Below, in pieces: positions 16,280-27,338 of a stretch of 56,263 nt of DNA (its first letter is position 1; each line of letters begins with the position of its first letter). The notes under the pieces are model-generated. The model ran no database searches. It was not told where the DNA came from and worked only from the letters and a program-made list of their open reading frames with translations. Source of the DNA: Actinoplanes oryzae (GTDB taxonomy: Bacteria > Actinomycetota > Actinomycetes > Mycobacteriales > Micromonosporaceae); assembly GCF_030757795.1 (NCBI RefSeq), contig NZ_JAUQWH010000044.1, positions 1-56,263 on the forward strand, in the 5' to 3' direction. The translations under genes were made by a program, and so were the position numbers.

Positions 16280-18406
16280 TCAGCCGTGCACCATCTTGTC
16301 CGGCGGCGGCGTGAACTTCATCTTGGGCCGCCCCTTCAAGGCGTCCCGCAGCGTCTCCGCCACCGTGTATTTCGAGATCGCCCCCCGGCTCGTGCCCACC
16401 TTGTTCTCGGGGTTGTCCGGGTCCGCCACGAAGGCCGCCGCCGCCAGCTGCGGCGTGAAGCCGATGAACCAGGCGCTCCGGTTACTGTCGGTGGTCCCGC
16501 TCTTGCCCGCCACGGGCCGCCGCATCGTGGCGTGCACCATCGGCGACGTCTCCCAGCCCCCGCAGCTGCCCCGGGCGGCGCCGTAGCCGGTCACGCACCG
16601 CGCCGCGTCCGTGGCGGCCTGCGCGATCTCCGGCGCCACGGCCTGGTGGCAGCGCGGCCCGGCGACTTTCTTGTCCTCGTAGGTCAGGCTGGCCCCGTCC
16701 CGCGTGTTGATCACCTGGACCGGGATCGGCTCGCAGTACTTGCCCTCGGCGCCGAGCGTGGCCACCACGTTCGCCATCTCGACGGGCGTGGCCGCGCTGA
16801 CGCCCAGCGTGAAGGCGCCCCACCCCTTGGCGCGGTCCGGCGCGGACAGCTCCTTGTCGACCGTCGTGCGCCACCTGAGCCCGAGCCGCTCGGCCATCCG
16901 CACGGCCTTCTGGGCGCCGACCTTCTGCTCCAGCTGCACGAAGTACGTGTTGACCGACTTGCCGAACCCGCTCCACATCGTCTGGTTGCCGGTCATCGAC
17001 TTGCTGGAGTTCTTCGGGCACCAGCGGATGCCGCACGCGGCGGGGCCCGGCTCGACGATGTACTTGGAGACGAACTGCGGCGGTGCGTAGTAGGACGTGG
17101 AGAGCGGCATGCCCTCCTCGAGCGCCGCCAGCATCGTGAAGATCTTGAACGTGGATCCGGCCTGGTAGCCCGCCATGTCGCCGCCGCCGAGCAGCGGGTT
17201 GACGGTGTTGGGGTAGTTGCCGAGGATGTCGCCGCGCTTGCGCCGGTCGCTGTGCTCGCCGTTGTTCTTCTGGTCCAGGGAGTAGCGGCGGTTGACGGCC
17301 ATGGCCCGGATCCGCCCGCTGCCGGGTTCGATGACGACCTCGCCGTGGGCGTAGACGCTCTTGCGCTTCTCCTTGTCCAGTACGTGTTCCATGGCGCTGG
17401 CCTGGATCTGGGGGTCGATCGTGGTGACGACCTTGTAGCCGCCGCGGCGCAGGTTCTCCAGGCGCTCCTGGGCGTTGGCGCCGAAGGCCGGCTGCTCCAT
17501 CCACCAGTTGCGCAGGTAGTCGCAGAAGAAGCCCCAGTCGTTGTGCTTCTTCGGCACCGAGACGCAGTCGTTGGGCGGGGTGGTCAGGTTCAGCTTGATC
17601 TTCGTACGCTGCGCCGCCCGCCCCTGCGCCGCCGTGATCGAGCCCATCTTGACCATCTGGTCGATCACGTAGTTGCGGCGCTCGGTCGCCTCGCGCTGGT
17701 TGTGCACCGCCGGGTCGTACGCGGAAGGCGCCTTGACCAGCCCGGCCAGCAGCGCCGCCTCGGTCAGCGTCAGTTGCTCCGGCGTCTTGGAGAAGAACAC
17801 CTCCGACGCGGCGAAGATCCCGTACGCCCGGTGCCCGAAGTACGCCGAGTTGAGGTAACGCTCGAGGATCTCCTGCTTCGACACGCGCTTCTCGAGCTCG
17901 ATGGCGAGCCGCATCTCCCGCAGCTTGCGAGCCGTCGTCTGCTCGGTGGCCTCGAGGGCCTCCTTGGGCGTCCGGGCGCCGTCGCGCAGGGCCATCCGGA
18001 CGTACTGCATGGTGAGCGTGGACGCGCCCTGCGAGACGCCCCCGGCCTGCTGGTTGGCGACGAAGGCCCGGGCCACGCCCTTGGCGTCCACGCCGTTGTG
18101 CTCGTAGAAGCGGGTGTCCTCGGACGCGACGATCGCCTGAGTGACGTAGGGCGACATGTCCGCGAGGTCGGTCGGCTTGCGATGCTCCTCGTAGAACATC
18201 GTGAGCAGCGTCTTGCCGTCGTTCGCGTAGACGTAGGTGGACTGCGCGTTCGGCACCACCGTCAGCTGCTCCGGCATGTTGGCGAGCGCGTCGGCGCCGG
18301 TCTTGGCGCCGACGCCGGCGAGCGCGACGAGCGGGAAGATCAGACCTGCCACGACGACCCCGGAGATGAGACCCGCGCGGATGAGGGGGGAGATCGTCTT
18401 CGTCAC
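16280..18406 (-). CDS. class A penicillin-binding protein (transglycosylase-transpeptidase)
   Basis: A 708-aa bifunctional peptidoglycan synthase anchored by one N-terminal TM (residues 8-32). The GT51 domain has ASEDTRFYEHNGVD with catalytic Glu96 and QGASTLTMQYVR. The transpeptidase domain carries SxxK (Ser418-Lys421, AGSTFK), SxN (Ser484-Asn486, KSVN) and KSGT (635-638). Cys-containing insertions (CGIRWCPKN, RCVTGYG) suggest extracytoplasmic disulfides. GTG at 18406 has TACCTT 6 nt upstream (complement of 18413-18418), giving a leaderless start with a normal MTK N-terminus. An in-frame GTG at 18448 would add 14 residues. Divergent from cobC. PonA-like, but the exact paralogue is unclear. 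Confidence 0.93.
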   Translation of the reverse strand: MTKTISPLIRAGLISGVVVAGLIFPLVALAGVGAKTGADALANMPEQLTVVPNAQSTYVYANDGKTLLTMFYEEHRKPTDLADMSPYVTQAIVASEDTRFYEHNGVDAKGVARAFVANQQAGGVSQGASTLTMQYVRMALRDGARTPKEALEATEQTTARKLREMRLAIELEKRVSKQEILERYLNSAYFGHRAYGIFAASEVFFSKTPEQLTLTEAALLAGLVKAPSAYDPAVHNQREATERRNYVIDQMVKMGSITAAQGRAAQRTKIKLNLTTPPNDCVSVPKKHNDWGFFCDYLRNWWMEQPAFGANAQERLENLRRGGYKVVTTIDPQIQASAMEHVLDKEKRKSVYAHGEVVIEPGSGRIRAMAVNRRYSLDQKNNGEHSDRRKRGDILGNYPNTVNPLLGGGDMAGYQAGSTFKIFTMLAALEEGMPLSTSYYAPPQFVSKYIVEPGPAACGIRWCPKNSSKSMTGNQTMWSGFGKSVNTYFVQLEQKVGAQKAVRMAERLGLRWRTTVDKELSAPDRAKGWGAFTLGVSAATPVEMANVVATLGAEGKYCEPIPVQVINTRDGASLTYEDKKVAGPRCHQAVAPEIAQAATDAARCVTGYGAARGSCGGWETSPMVHATMRRPVAGKSGTTDSNRSAWFIGFTPQLAAAAFVADPDNPENKVGTSRGAISKYTVAETLRDALKGRPKMKFTPPPDKMVHG

Positions 18407-18480
18407 CTCTTGAAGGTATGACAAAACGGGCAGTGCGGCCCTGGCCACGGTGAAAAAAGCTCGTCAGTCATGCTGGGCCC

Positions 18481-19527
18481 GTGGAGATGGATCTGCACCA
18501 CCATGGCGACGCGGAGGTGGCACCCGGGCTGGTCGACCTGGCCGTGAACGTTCGCCGTCAGCCGATGCCGCCCTGGCTCGCCGGCCCGATCGCCGCGACG
18601 CTCACCGAGCTGGCCGCCTATCCCGACGCGACCGCCGCGACCCGCGCGGTGCAGGCCCGGCACGGTCGCGGCGACGGTGAGGTGCTGCTCACCGCGGGCG
18701 CCGCCCAGGCTTTCGTCCTGATCGCGCAGACATACCAAGGGCGGGCGGTCGTGGTGCACCCGCAGTTCACCGAGCCCGAGGCCGCCCTGCGTAACGCGGG
18801 TCACGCCGTCGAGCGCGTGCTGCTGCGCGAGGAGGACGGCTTCCGGCTGGACGCCGCGCTCGTGCCCGAGGAGGCCGATCTCGTCTTCGTCGGCAACCCG
18901 ACCAATCCGACCTCGGTCCTGCACCCGGCCGCCGAGGTGGCGAAGCTCGCCCGCCCCGGCCGGATCCTCGTGGTTGACGAGGCGTTCGCCGACACGACCT
19001 TCCGCCCGGGTGTTGATCACGAGCCCGAGTCGCTCGCCGGCCGCCGGGACCTGCCCGGCCTGCTGGTCCTGCGCAGCCTGACCAAGACGTGGGGGCTGGC
19101 GGGTCTGCGGATCGGCTACGCGCTGGCCGCGCCCGAGGTGATCACGCAGCTGAGCAGGGCGCAGCCGCTCTGGGCCGTCGCCACCCCGGCCCTGGCCGCC
19201 GCCGAGGCCTGCGCCGGCCCGACGGCGGTGGCCGCCGAGCGGGAGATCGCGGCGGAGCTGGCCGCCGAGCGCCGCCACCTGGTCGACGCCCTGCGAGAAG
19301 TGCCGGAGATCACGATCGCGGGCGAGCCGGCCTCCGCGTTCGTGACAATCAAAATCCATAAGGCCCGGGACGTACGCGATGAGCTGCGCAGACGTGGCTA
19401 CGCGGTGCGCCGTGGCGACACGTTCCCCGGGCTGGGCGCCGATTGGCTCCGCGTGGCCGTGCGCGACACTGCCACTACCGACGCGTTCCTGGATACGTTG
19501 AAAGCTGTTCTGAAGGAGCACCATTGA
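18481..19527 (+). CDS. cobC: Rv2231c-type PLP-dependent CobC (threonine-phosphate decarboxylase-like)
   Basis: A 348-aa fold-type I PLP enzyme related to histidinol-phosphate aminotransferase. NPTNPT (139-144), Asp166 in VVDEAF and the Schiff-base Lys202 in LRSLTKTWGLAGLRIGYA are all present. The family is assigned to making (R)-1-amino-2-propanol phosphate for the nucleotide loop of cobalamin. GTG at 18481 is preceded by CATGCT at 6 nt, and an ATG two codons later is also possible. It overlaps cobT by 4 nt (TTGA), and cobT overlaps cysG, so this is a translationally coupled cobC-cobT-cysG operon. Confidence 0.9.
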   Translation: MEMDLHHHGDAEVAPGLVDLAVNVRRQPMPPWLAGPIAATLTELAAYPDATAATRAVQARHGRGDGEVLLTAGAAQAFVLIAQTYQGRAVVVHPQFTEPEAALRNAGHAVERVLLREEDGFRLDAALVPEEADLVFVGNPTNPTSVLHPAAEVAKLARPGRILVVDEAFADTTFRPGVDHEPESLAGRRDLPGLLVLRSLTKTWGLAGLRIGYALAAPEVITQLSRAQPLWAVATPALAAAEACAGPTAVAAEREIAAELAAERRHLVDALREVPEITIAGEPASAFVTIKIHKARDVRDELRRRGYAVRRGDTFPGLGADWLRVAVRDTATTDAFLDTLKAVLKEHH

Positions 19528-20579
19528 CACCCCTCGAGTCGACGCTCGCGGCCGTCGCGCCCGCCGATGAGCAGGCCATGACCGCCGCCCGGGAGTTGCA
19601 GGACCGCCTGACCAAGCCGGCCGGCTCGCTGGGGGTGCTCGAGGAGCTGTCCGTACGCCTGGCGGGCCTGGCCGGTGCCTGCCCGCCGCCGGTGCCCGAG
19701 CCGGCCGCGATCGCCGTCTTCGCGGGGGACCACGGCGTGCATGCCACCGGCGTCACCCCGTGGCCGCAGGAGGTCACGGCGCAGATGGTCGCCAACTTCG
19801 TGGCCGGCGGCGCCGTGGTCAACGCCCTCGCCCGCCAGGCCGGCGCCTCGCTCATGGTCGTGGACGTCGGCGTCGGCATCCCGCTGCACGGCGGCGACAC
19901 CCTGCTCGACGCGAACATCCGGCGCGGCACCCGCAACCTCGCCGTCGAGCCCGCGATGACCCAGGCGGAGGCCGAGGCCGCGCTCGAGGTCGGCATCTCG
20001 GTCGCCGGCGCGCTCGTCGAGGGCGGGGCGAAGTGCCTCGTGACCGGCGACATGGGCATCGCGAACACCACGCCCGCCGCGGCCCTGATCGCCGTCTTCA
20101 CCGGGGCGAGCCCGGCGGCGGTCACCGGGCGGGGGACGGGCATCGACGACGACACGTACGCCCGGAAGGTCGACGTCATCACCCGCGCCCTCGAGCTGCA
20201 CCGCCCCGACCCCGCCCAGCCGCTCGCCACGCTGGCCGCCGTCGGCGGTCTGGAGCACGCGGCCCTCGCCGGCTTCATCCTCGGCGCGGCGGCCCGCCGG
20301 GTGCCCGTCGTGGTGGACGGCGTCATCGCGGCGTCGGCGGCGCTGGTGGCGGCCGCGTTCGCCCCGGACGCGGTGGCCGCCATGGTCGCCGGGCACCTTT
20401 CGGCCGAGCCGGGCGCGACCGTCGCCCTCGACCACCTCGGCCTCACCCCGCTGCTCGACCTCGGCATGCGGCTGGGCGAGGGCTCGGGCGCCGTGCTGGC
20501 GCTGCCGATCGTGTCGAGCGCGGTGCGGGTGCTCCGCGAGGTCTCGACCTTCGACGATGCGGGGGTCACGGAGAAGTGA
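19524..20579 (+). CDS. cobT: nicotinate-nucleotide:dimethylbenzimidazole phosphoribosyltransferase (CobT)
   Basis: A 351-aa enzyme that activates the lower ligand (DMB) as alpha-ribazole phosphate. Family blocks: DRLTKPAGSLGVLEELSVRLAG, FAGDHGVHATGVTPWP, GGAVVNALARQ, TGDMGIANTTPAAA, TGRGTGIDDD, and LGEGSGAVLALP with the catalytic Glu319. The start is a rare TTG at 19524 overlapping the cobC stop (TTGA), supported by aaggag 6 nt upstream and by the need to include PLESTLAAVAP. Full length. A CobU/CobS pair, usually nearby in actinobacteria, is not in this window. Confidence 0.94.
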   Translation: MTPLESTLAAVAPADEQAMTAARELQDRLTKPAGSLGVLEELSVRLAGLAGACPPPVPEPAAIAVFAGDHGVHATGVTPWPQEVTAQMVANFVAGGAVVNALARQAGASLMVVDVGVGIPLHGGDTLLDANIRRGTRNLAVEPAMTQAEAEAALEVGISVAGALVEGGAKCLVTGDMGIANTTPAAALIAVFTGASPAAVTGRGTGIDDDTYARKVDVITRALELHRPDPAQPLATLAAVGGLEHAALAGFILGAAARRVPVVVDGVIAASAALVAAAFAPDAVAAMVAGHLSAEPGATVALDHLGLTPLLDLGMRLGEGSGAVLALPIVSSAVRVLREVSTFDDAGVTEK

Positions 20580-21769
20580 GCAATCTCTACCCCTTGGCGC
20601 TGCGGCTTGACGGCCGGCGCGTCCTCGTTGTGGGTGGGGGAGCGGTCGCCACCCGGCGCCTCCCCGCCCTGCTGGCGGCCGGCGCGGACGTGCACGTCGT
20701 CTCCCCGGAGCTGACGCCGGCTCTGCACGCGTACGTGGAGGCGGGCCGCATCACCTGGACGGCACGCCGCTTCGAGCCCGCCGACGTGACCGGCGCCTGG
20801 CTGATCCAGGTCGCGGTGGACGACGCCGGAGCCGCGGAACAGATCAGCGTCGAGGCCGATAAGAACGGCATTTTCTGCGTACGTGCGGACGACCGCAACG
20901 CCGCGACAGCCTGGACCCCCGCCGTGGCGCGCAGCGGTGACATCACGGTGGCGGTGACAGACAGCGGCGACCGGCGCCAGGCCATGGCTGTCCGCGATGC
21001 CGTCGCCTCGGCGCTCGCCACGCTAAAGCACGAAAAGTCGGATAAGTCGGGCTCGGTGGCGCTGGTGGGCAGCGGGCCGGGCGACCCCGAGCTGATCACG
21101 GTCAAGGGGCGCCGGCTGCTGGCCCTGGCCGACGTGGTGGTCGCCGACCGGCTCGTCCCCGGCATGCTGCTGGACGAGCTGCGCGAGGATGTCGAGCTGG
21201 TCGACGCGTCCAAGATCCCGTACGGCCCCTCGGTGGCCCAGGAGGAGATCAACCGCGTCCTCGTCGACCGCGCCCGGGCCGGGAAGTTCGTGGTGCGGCT
21301 CAAGGGCGGCGACCCGTTCGTCTTCGGCCGCGGCGGCGAGGAGGTCGTGGCGTGCGCGCAGGCCGGCGTACCCGTGGTGGTCGTGCCGGGCGTGACCAGC
21401 TCGATCGCCGCGCCGGCGCTGGCCGGCATCCCGGTGACCCACCGCGGCGTCGCCCACGAGTTCACCGTGGTCTCGGGCCACGTGCCGCCCGAGAGCAAGC
21501 TGTCCCTGGTCGACTGGTCCGCGCTCGCCCGGGCCCGGGGCACCCTGGTGATCCTGATGGGCCTCAAGAACCTCCCGAAGATCGCCGAGCGTCTCGTGGC
21601 CGACGGCAAGTCCGCCGGCACGCCCGCCGCCGTGATCCAAGAGGGCTCGACGTCCACCCAGCGCGTCCTGCGCAGCACCCTCGGCGAGGTGGCCGGGGCG
21701 GTCGCCGAGGCGGGCATCCGGCCGCCGGCCGTCGTGGTGCTCGGCGACGTGGTCAACGAGCTGCGATAG
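20576..21769 (+). CDS. cysG: CysG-type fused precorrin-2 dehydrogenase / uroporphyrinogen-III C-methyltransferase
   Basis: A 397-aa fusion. The N-terminal half is a CysG_N NAD-binding domain (VLVVGGGAVATRR) that oxidises precorrin-2 to sirohydrochlorin. The C-terminal half is a SUMT methylase with GSGPGDPELITVKG, VVADRLV, RLKGGDPFVFGRGGEE, VVPGVTSSIAAPALAGIPVTHRG and GTLVILMG. It feeds the siroheme and corrinoid branches. GTG at 20576 overlaps the cobT stop, with ggag just upstream. The separate ferrochelatase function is not obvious. A diverged tandem copy of the 3' end follows the stop. Confidence 0.95.
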   Translation: MSNLYPLALRLDGRRVLVVGGGAVATRRLPALLAAGADVHVVSPELTPALHAYVEAGRITWTARRFEPADVTGAWLIQVAVDDAGAAEQISVEADKNGIFCVRADDRNAATAWTPAVARSGDITVAVTDSGDRRQAMAVRDAVASALATLKHEKSDKSGSVALVGSGPGDPELITVKGRRLLALADVVVADRLVPGMLLDELREDVELVDASKIPYGPSVAQEEINRVLVDRARAGKFVVRLKGGDPFVFGRGGEEVVACAQAGVPVVVVPGVTSSIAAPALAGIPVTHRGVAHEFTVVSGHVPPESKLSLVDWSALARARGTLVILMGLKNLPKIAERLVADGKSAGTPAAVIQEGSTSTQRVLRSTLGEVAGAVAEAGIRPPAVVVLGDVVNELR

Positions 21770-21836
21770 CGAGGTTTTTCGCCGGCGAGCTGCGATGGCG
21801 ACGCTTCGCCGGCGAGCGGGGATAGTGACGCTGAGG
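21757..21836. repeat. Diverging tandem copies of the cysG 3' end
   Basis: The unit cgagctgcgatagcgagg (21757 onward, continuing to ttcgccgg) contains the cysG stop. It is repeated at 21786-21812 and in more degraded form from 21813. Confidence 0.75.
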
Positions 21837-21854
21837 AATGGGTAGCTCACTCAC

Positions 21855-22229
21855 ATGAGTGAGCGACCGCAGATGATCGTGGCCGGGGTGGTGCTGGACT
21901 CGCCGGACGCCCGGGAGCTCGCGGCGTTCTACCAGCGGCTGCTGGGCTGGAGCGTCGTTGAGGACAAGCCGGACTGGGTCATGCTGGGCGCCCCGGCCGG
22001 TGGGCCGGGGCTGTCCTTCCAGACCGAGTCGCGCTACGTGCGCCCGGTGTGGCCGGCTGGCCCCGGCGACCCGCAGATGAGCGTGCATCTCGACATCCAC
22101 GTCACCGACCTGGACGAGGCCGGCGCGCACGCCGAGAAGGCCGGGGCCACGAAGGCCGGCTACCAGCCGCAGAAGGACGTCCGGGTCTATCTCGACCCGG
22201 CCGGCCATCCCTTCTGTCTATTCCTCTGA
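21855..22229 (+). CDS. VOC-family (glyoxalase-like) protein
   Basis: A 124-aa single-domain vicinal-oxygen-chelate protein. [21 protein letters not shown] is the typical first beta-alpha-beta repeat, and [21 protein letters not shown] plus [12 protein letters not shown] the second. Metal-ligand positions are partly present (His near HLDIHV, the DPAGHPFC end). Such proteins include antibiotic-binding and lyase families, and no specific substrate is indicated. ATG at 21855 has a TAGCTC box 6 nt upstream. Its 3' end overlaps the convergent otsA gene by 12 nt. Confidence 0.8.
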   Translation: MSERPQMIVAGVVLDSPDARELAAFYQRLLGWSVVEDKPDWVMLGAPAGGPGLSFQTESRYVRPVWPAGPGDPQMSVHLDIHVTDLDEAGAHAEKAGATKAGYQPQKDVRVYLDPAGHPFCLFL

Positions 22230-23633
22230 GCCCGCGTCCGGTGCGTCGTCCGGCACGCCGAGCTCGTCGAGGAAGGTGCGGGCCCACAGCGCCACGTCGT
22301 GGGTCCGCAGGTGCCGCTGCATGACCCGCATCCGGCGCTTGAGCTCGGCCGGCTCGGCGGCCACCGCGCGCAGCAGCGCGTCCTTGACGCCGTCGGGGTC
22401 GTGCGGGTTGCACAGGAACGCCTGGCGCAGCTCGGTGGCGGCCCCGGCGAACTCGCTGAGCACCAGCGCGCCGCCCCGGTCGCCGCGGCAGGCGACGTAC
22501 TCCTTGGCGACGAGGTTCATGCCGTCGCGCAGCGGGGTCACCATCATCACGTCGGCCGCCACGTAGAGCGCGGCCAGCTCCTGCTTGCTCATCGACTGGT
22601 GCAGGTAGTGCACGGCGGGCATGCCGACCTTGCCGAACTCGCCGTTGATCCGGCCGACCTCGCGCTCGACCTTGACCCGCAGCGTCTGGTAGTGCTCGAC
22701 GCGCTCCCGGCTGGGCGTGGCGACCTGCACCATCACCGCGTCGGGCACCTTGAGCTTGCCGTCGGCCAGCAGCTCGCGGAAGGCCTTGAGCCGCAGCTCG
22801 ATGCCCTTGGTGTAGTCGAGCCGGTCGACGCCGAGCACGATCGTCTCGGGGTCGCCCAGCTCGGCGCGGATCTCCTTGGCCCGGGCCTGCACCTTCGGGT
22901 CGGCGGCGAGGCGCTCCATGTCCTTGGTGTCGATGCTGATCGGGAAGGCGCCGGCCTTGACGCTGCGCCCGTCCACCTTGATCGACTGGCCCTCGTAGCG
23001 CAGGCCGAGCAGGTGCCGCGCCAGCCGGACGAAATTCTGCGCCGCGAGCCGCTGCTGGAAGCCGACCAGGTCGGCGCCGAGCAGGCCGCGCAGGATCTCC
23101 GCGCGGAACGGCATCTGCATGAACAGCTCGATCGGCGGGAACGGGATGTGCAGGAAGAAGCCGATCCGCAGGTCGGGGCGCATCTCCCGGAGCATCGCCG
23201 GCACCAGCTGGAGCTGGTAGTCCTGCACCCAGACCGTCGCGCCCTCGGCCGCCACCTCCGCGGCCGCCTGGGCGAACCGCTGGTTGACCACCCTGTACGC
23301 CTCGCGCCAGCGCCGCTTGTAGACGGGCGTCTCGACGGCGTCGTGATAGAGCGGCCAGATGGTGGCGTTGGACTGGCCCTCGTAGTAGCGCTCCAGCTCC
23401 TCGGCGCTGAGCGGCACGGGATGGATGTGGATGCCCTCGAGCTCGAAGGGGTCCGGCGCGTCGCCGTCCCCACCGGCCCAGCCGATCCACGTGCCCCGGT
23501 GCTCGACGAGCACGGGGTGGAGCGCGGTGACCAGGCCACCGGGACTCGGTCGCCACTGCCGCTCGCCGTCGACGACGATCTCGTCCACGGGCAGGCGGTT
23601 GGCGACAACGACGAAGGAACTTCGATCGGCCAC
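22218..23633 (-). CDS. otsA: alpha,alpha-trehalose-phosphate synthase (OtsA)
   Basis: A 471-aa GT20 glycosyltransferase that makes trehalose-6-phosphate from UDP-glucose (or ADP/GDP-glucose) and glucose-6-phosphate. Motifs: [10 protein letters not shown] at the N-terminus, [68 protein letters not shown] and NPHDPDG. The GTG start follows ggaggtg by about 10 nt. The N-terminal GGLVTAL loop contacts the donor in known structures. No otsB is adjacent. Trehalose is a major stress solute and, in actinobacteria, an envelope-glycolipid precursor. Confidence 0.95.
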   Translation of the reverse strand: MADRSSFVVVANRLPVDEIVVDGERQWRPSPGGLVTALHPVLVEHRGTWIGWAGGDGDAPDPFELEGIHIHPVPLSAEELERYYEGQSNATIWPLYHDAVETPVYKRRWREAYRVVNQRFAQAAAEVAAEGATVWVQDYQLQLVPAMLREMRPDLRIGFFLHIPFPPIELFMQMPFRAEILRGLLGADLVGFQQRLAAQNFVRLARHLLGLRYEGQSIKVDGRSVKAGAFPISIDTKDMERLAADPKVQARAKEIRAELGDPETIVLGVDRLDYTKGIELRLKAFRELLADGKLKVPDAVMVQVATPSRERVEHYQTLRVKVEREVGRINGEFGKVGMPAVHYLHQSMSKQELAALYVAADVMMVTPLRDGMNLVAKEYVACRGDRGGALVLSEFAGAATELRQAFLCNPHDPDGVKDALLRAVAAEPAELKRRMRVMQRHLRTHDVALWARTFLDELGVPDDAPDAGSEE

Positions 23634-23726
23634 GCTGAGAGCACCTCCGGGTCGTACTGGTTCCCCGCTGCCGAGCCTACTGTTCGTGAGCAGCCGGGTC
23701 TTGCCGAGGCCTGTCATCCTTGGCCG

Positions 23727-24272
23727 GTGAGTCTGTCGGTCGATCATTCCCCGCCGCGGCGGCCGCTCTTCTTTCCTGTGGTCATCGCCACCGTGTTCCT
23801 TGCCATCATCGGCATGTCGGCGGGGCTGGCGCTGGGCACCCGGCACGATCGGGCCCAGCAATCGGCCGCCGGCCCGACGGCACCGGCGGAGTCCGTGGTG
23901 CCGAGCGCGACGTCCGGCTCGGGGCCCGATCTGGTCCGCTGCCCGGACGAGATGGAGCAGACCGCGCGGGCCAAGGGCTACGACATCCCGCTGGAGCAGG
24001 TGCTGAGGGTGCGCGCGGACGACACCGGCACCACGGTGTGGATCTGCGCCGGTCCGAGCGGCAGCCTCTTCTACCAGTCGAACAAGGGCGGCTACGAGGC
24101 CAAGTGGATCGAGGGGGAGACGGCCCTCTTCCTGCCGAAGGTCAAGCAGAAGGGCAACACGTACGTCGGGGTCGCGCCGGACGGCAACGTCTTCACCGTC
24201 AGCCCCACTGAGCTGCGGATCGAGTTCGCAAGCGGCCGGGCGGACGAGGTGCACGGCGTCAGCGAGGAGTGA
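23727..24272 (+). CDS. membrane-anchored hypothetical protein
   Basis: A 181-aa protein of unknown family. A short basic N-terminus (PPRRPLF) is followed by one TM at about residues 14-36 ([21 protein letters not shown]), then a Ser/Pro/Ala linker and an extracytoplasmic globular domain of about 110 residues with two cysteines (VRCPDEME and WICAGPSG) that may form a disulfide. The GTG at 23727 is preceded by CATCCT at 6 nt, a weak leaderless-type box. Divergent from otsA and upstream of ettA. Function unknown. Confidence 0.72.
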   Translation: MSLSVDHSPPRRPLFFPVVIATVFLAIIGMSAGLALGTRHDRAQQSAAGPTAPAESVVPSATSGSGPDLVRCPDEMEQTARAKGYDIPLEQVLRVRADDTGTTVWICAGPSGSLFYQSNKGGYEAKWIEGETALFLPKVKQKGNTYVGVAPDGNVFTVSPTELRIEFASGRADEVHGVSEE

Positions 24273-24390
24273 GCCGGGCGGGGAATCCTTGCGAAGCGGC
24301 CGGGGTTCTTGTAGGGGGCGGCGAGCGACCTGGAAAGATTGGTCCGTCGTTCCGGCACCGGAAACCACGATCACGGAGGTAGGCCGCACT

Positions 24391-26059
<1,669 letters not shown>

Positions 26060-26067
<8 letters not shown>

Positions 26068-26147
26068 GTTGGCCCGCGGCGGAAAACCGAAAGAAGAACG
26101 TGGCTGAGTTGGCCCGCGGCGGAAAACCGAAAGAAAAAAGTGGCTGA
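26060..26147. repeat. 40-bp tandem repeat linking the ettA stop to the next gene's start
   Basis: Copies begin at 26060 and 26100 (gtg[a/g]ctgagttggcccgcgg, continuing to aaaaccgaaagaa), and a third partial copy begins at 26140. Copy 1 contains the ettA stop. The partial third copy supplies the GTG start of the thioesterase gene. Copy 2 encodes a 15-codon mini-ORF from GTG 26100. Confidence 0.93.
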
Positions 26148-26553
26148 TCGGTTTGTCTACAACGTGGCCGTGCGCTGGTCCGACATGGACGCGTACGGCC
26201 ACGTCAACAACGCGCGCTTCCTCACCCTGTACGAGGAGGCGCGCGTCGCCATGTTCTTCACCGGCGCCCGCGCGGAGGGGTTCACCTCCTTCGAGGAGGG
26301 CATCGTGATCTCCCGGCACGAGATCGACTACCTGCGCCCGGTGGACTACGGCGAGCCGGTGCGCATCGAGCTGTGGATCTCGCAGCTGCGGGCGGCGGCG
26401 TTCACCGTGTCCTACGAGCTGTTCGACGACAACGTGCTGGCCAGCCGCGCCAAGTCGGTCTGCGTGCCGTACAACCTCGCCGAGGGCCACCCGCGCCGGT
26501 TGACGCAGCAGGAGCGGGACTTCCTGGCTCCCTATCTGGCACTTGAACCATGA
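26140..26553 (+). CDS. hotdog-fold acyl-CoA thioesterase (4HBT family)
   Basis: A 137-aa single hotdog domain. RWSDMDAYGHVNNARFLTLYEEAR carries the 4HBT catalytic Asp (DMDAYGHVNN) and the central helix, with HEIDYLRPVDYGEPVRIELW as the following strand. It hydrolyses acyl-CoA thioesters; the chain-length range is unknown. GTG at 26140 lies inside the third copy of the 40-bp repeat and has no clear Shine-Dalgarno sequence, only the A-rich aaagaaaaaa. The stop overlaps the next gene (ATGA). The Rv2475c-Rv2474c pair next to EttA in M. tuberculosis has the same order. Confidence 0.88.
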   Translation: MADRFVYNVAVRWSDMDAYGHVNNARFLTLYEEARVAMFFTGARAEGFTSFEEGIVISRHEIDYLRPVDYGEPVRIELWISQLRAAAFTVSYELFDDNVLASRAKSVCVPYNLAEGHPRRLTQQERDFLAPYLALEP

Positions 26554-27209
26554 CCGGCCATGGCATCGAGGGGGTCGCCGACGCCGGGGCTTTCCTGGCG
26601 CGGCTGACCCGGCTCGATCCGGCCCTTCCGGTGCGCCTGCGCTCCGGTAAGGGCCGCACCGCGTTCTGGGCCCGGCTGCCCTGGGGCGTTCTGGTGACCC
26701 GCGAGGTCGCCGGCGCCGGTCCGGGCGATGCGACCGTGTCCGCGGCCGAGCTGCTCTCCGCGCTGGCCGCCAGCCGGACCGAGCTGCCGTCCCGGCGCGA
26801 CGCCGCCTGGCGCTGGCCGTTGCCGCCGGCCGCCGTGCAGGTGGTCGAGTCCGTCGCCGCCGCCGAGCTGACCCGCTTGGCCGAGGCCGCCGCGGGGACG
26901 CTGCGCGAGGTGTCCGCGGGCGGTCTGGCGGGCCGTTCGGTCGGGCAGCGGGCCGTGCGCGACGCCCTTCTCGATCACGTTGCGTTGGTGGTGACGCCGC
27001 CCGGCGGGGACCCGGTTCCGGTCTCGCAGCGGCTCGTCCAGGCGATCTCGCGCATGGGCTTCCTCGGGCCCGCCGGAAGCGAGGCGCCGAGCGCCCGCGT
27101 GTGCGTAGCGGGACGCTGGGTGGGAATTTCTGCACCATATGGAGTCGCCTGGCTACAGCCGGTCCAAGAATTGACCGTTATGCCTGTAGGGGGTCACCCG
27201 AAAGGGTGA
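26550..27209 (+). CDS. conserved actinobacterial hypothetical protein (Rv2474c-like)
   Basis: A 219-aa soluble, Ala/Arg/Val-rich protein with no signal peptide or TM and no motif I can name. Recurring features are RTAFWARLPWGVLVTREV, RRDAAWRWPLPP and GLAGRSVGQRAVRDALLDHVALVV. Its position, overlapping a hotdog thioesterase by 4 nt downstream of ettA, matches Rv2474c, which supports a conserved but unknown role probably linked to the thioesterase. Translationally coupled via ATGA. Confidence 0.75.
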   Translation: MTGHGIEGVADAGAFLARLTRLDPALPVRLRSGKGRTAFWARLPWGVLVTREVAGAGPGDATVSAAELLSALAASRTELPSRRDAAWRWPLPPAAVQVVESVAAAELTRLAEAAAGTLREVSAGGLAGRSVGQRAVRDALLDHVALVVTPPGGDPVPVSQRLVQAISRMGFLGPAGSEAPSARVCVAGRWVGISAPYGVAWLQPVQELTVMPVGGHPKG

Positions 27210-27249
27210 TGCCGCCTCGGTCGACCGGTCGCGCCCACCCTTTGAGGGG

Positions 27250-27278
27250 CTGACCTTCGCGACCTGTACGGGTACCGT
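27250..27278 (+). promoter_or_regulatory. Promoter for the YbjN-domain gene
   Basis: A -35-like ctgacc (27250-27255), a 17-bp spacer and -10 TACCGT (27273-27278) lie about 60 bp before the ATG at 27339. Confidence 0.5.
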
Positions 27279-27338
27279 CGCCCCCGGGTCCACCGCTACG
27301 TCCGGCGGTTGACCTGCTGGGGAGTGAGGTGCACAACG

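Noticed and set aside
16175..18421. Plus-strand open frame opposite the PBP
   Set aside because: The PBP has all catalytic motifs; the plus frame is a codon-bias shadow.
18404..18448. GTG 18448 as PBP start
   Set aside because: It adds a 14-residue stretch with no ribosome site; GTG 18406 has a -10 box at the standard leaderless distance. Not fully excluded.
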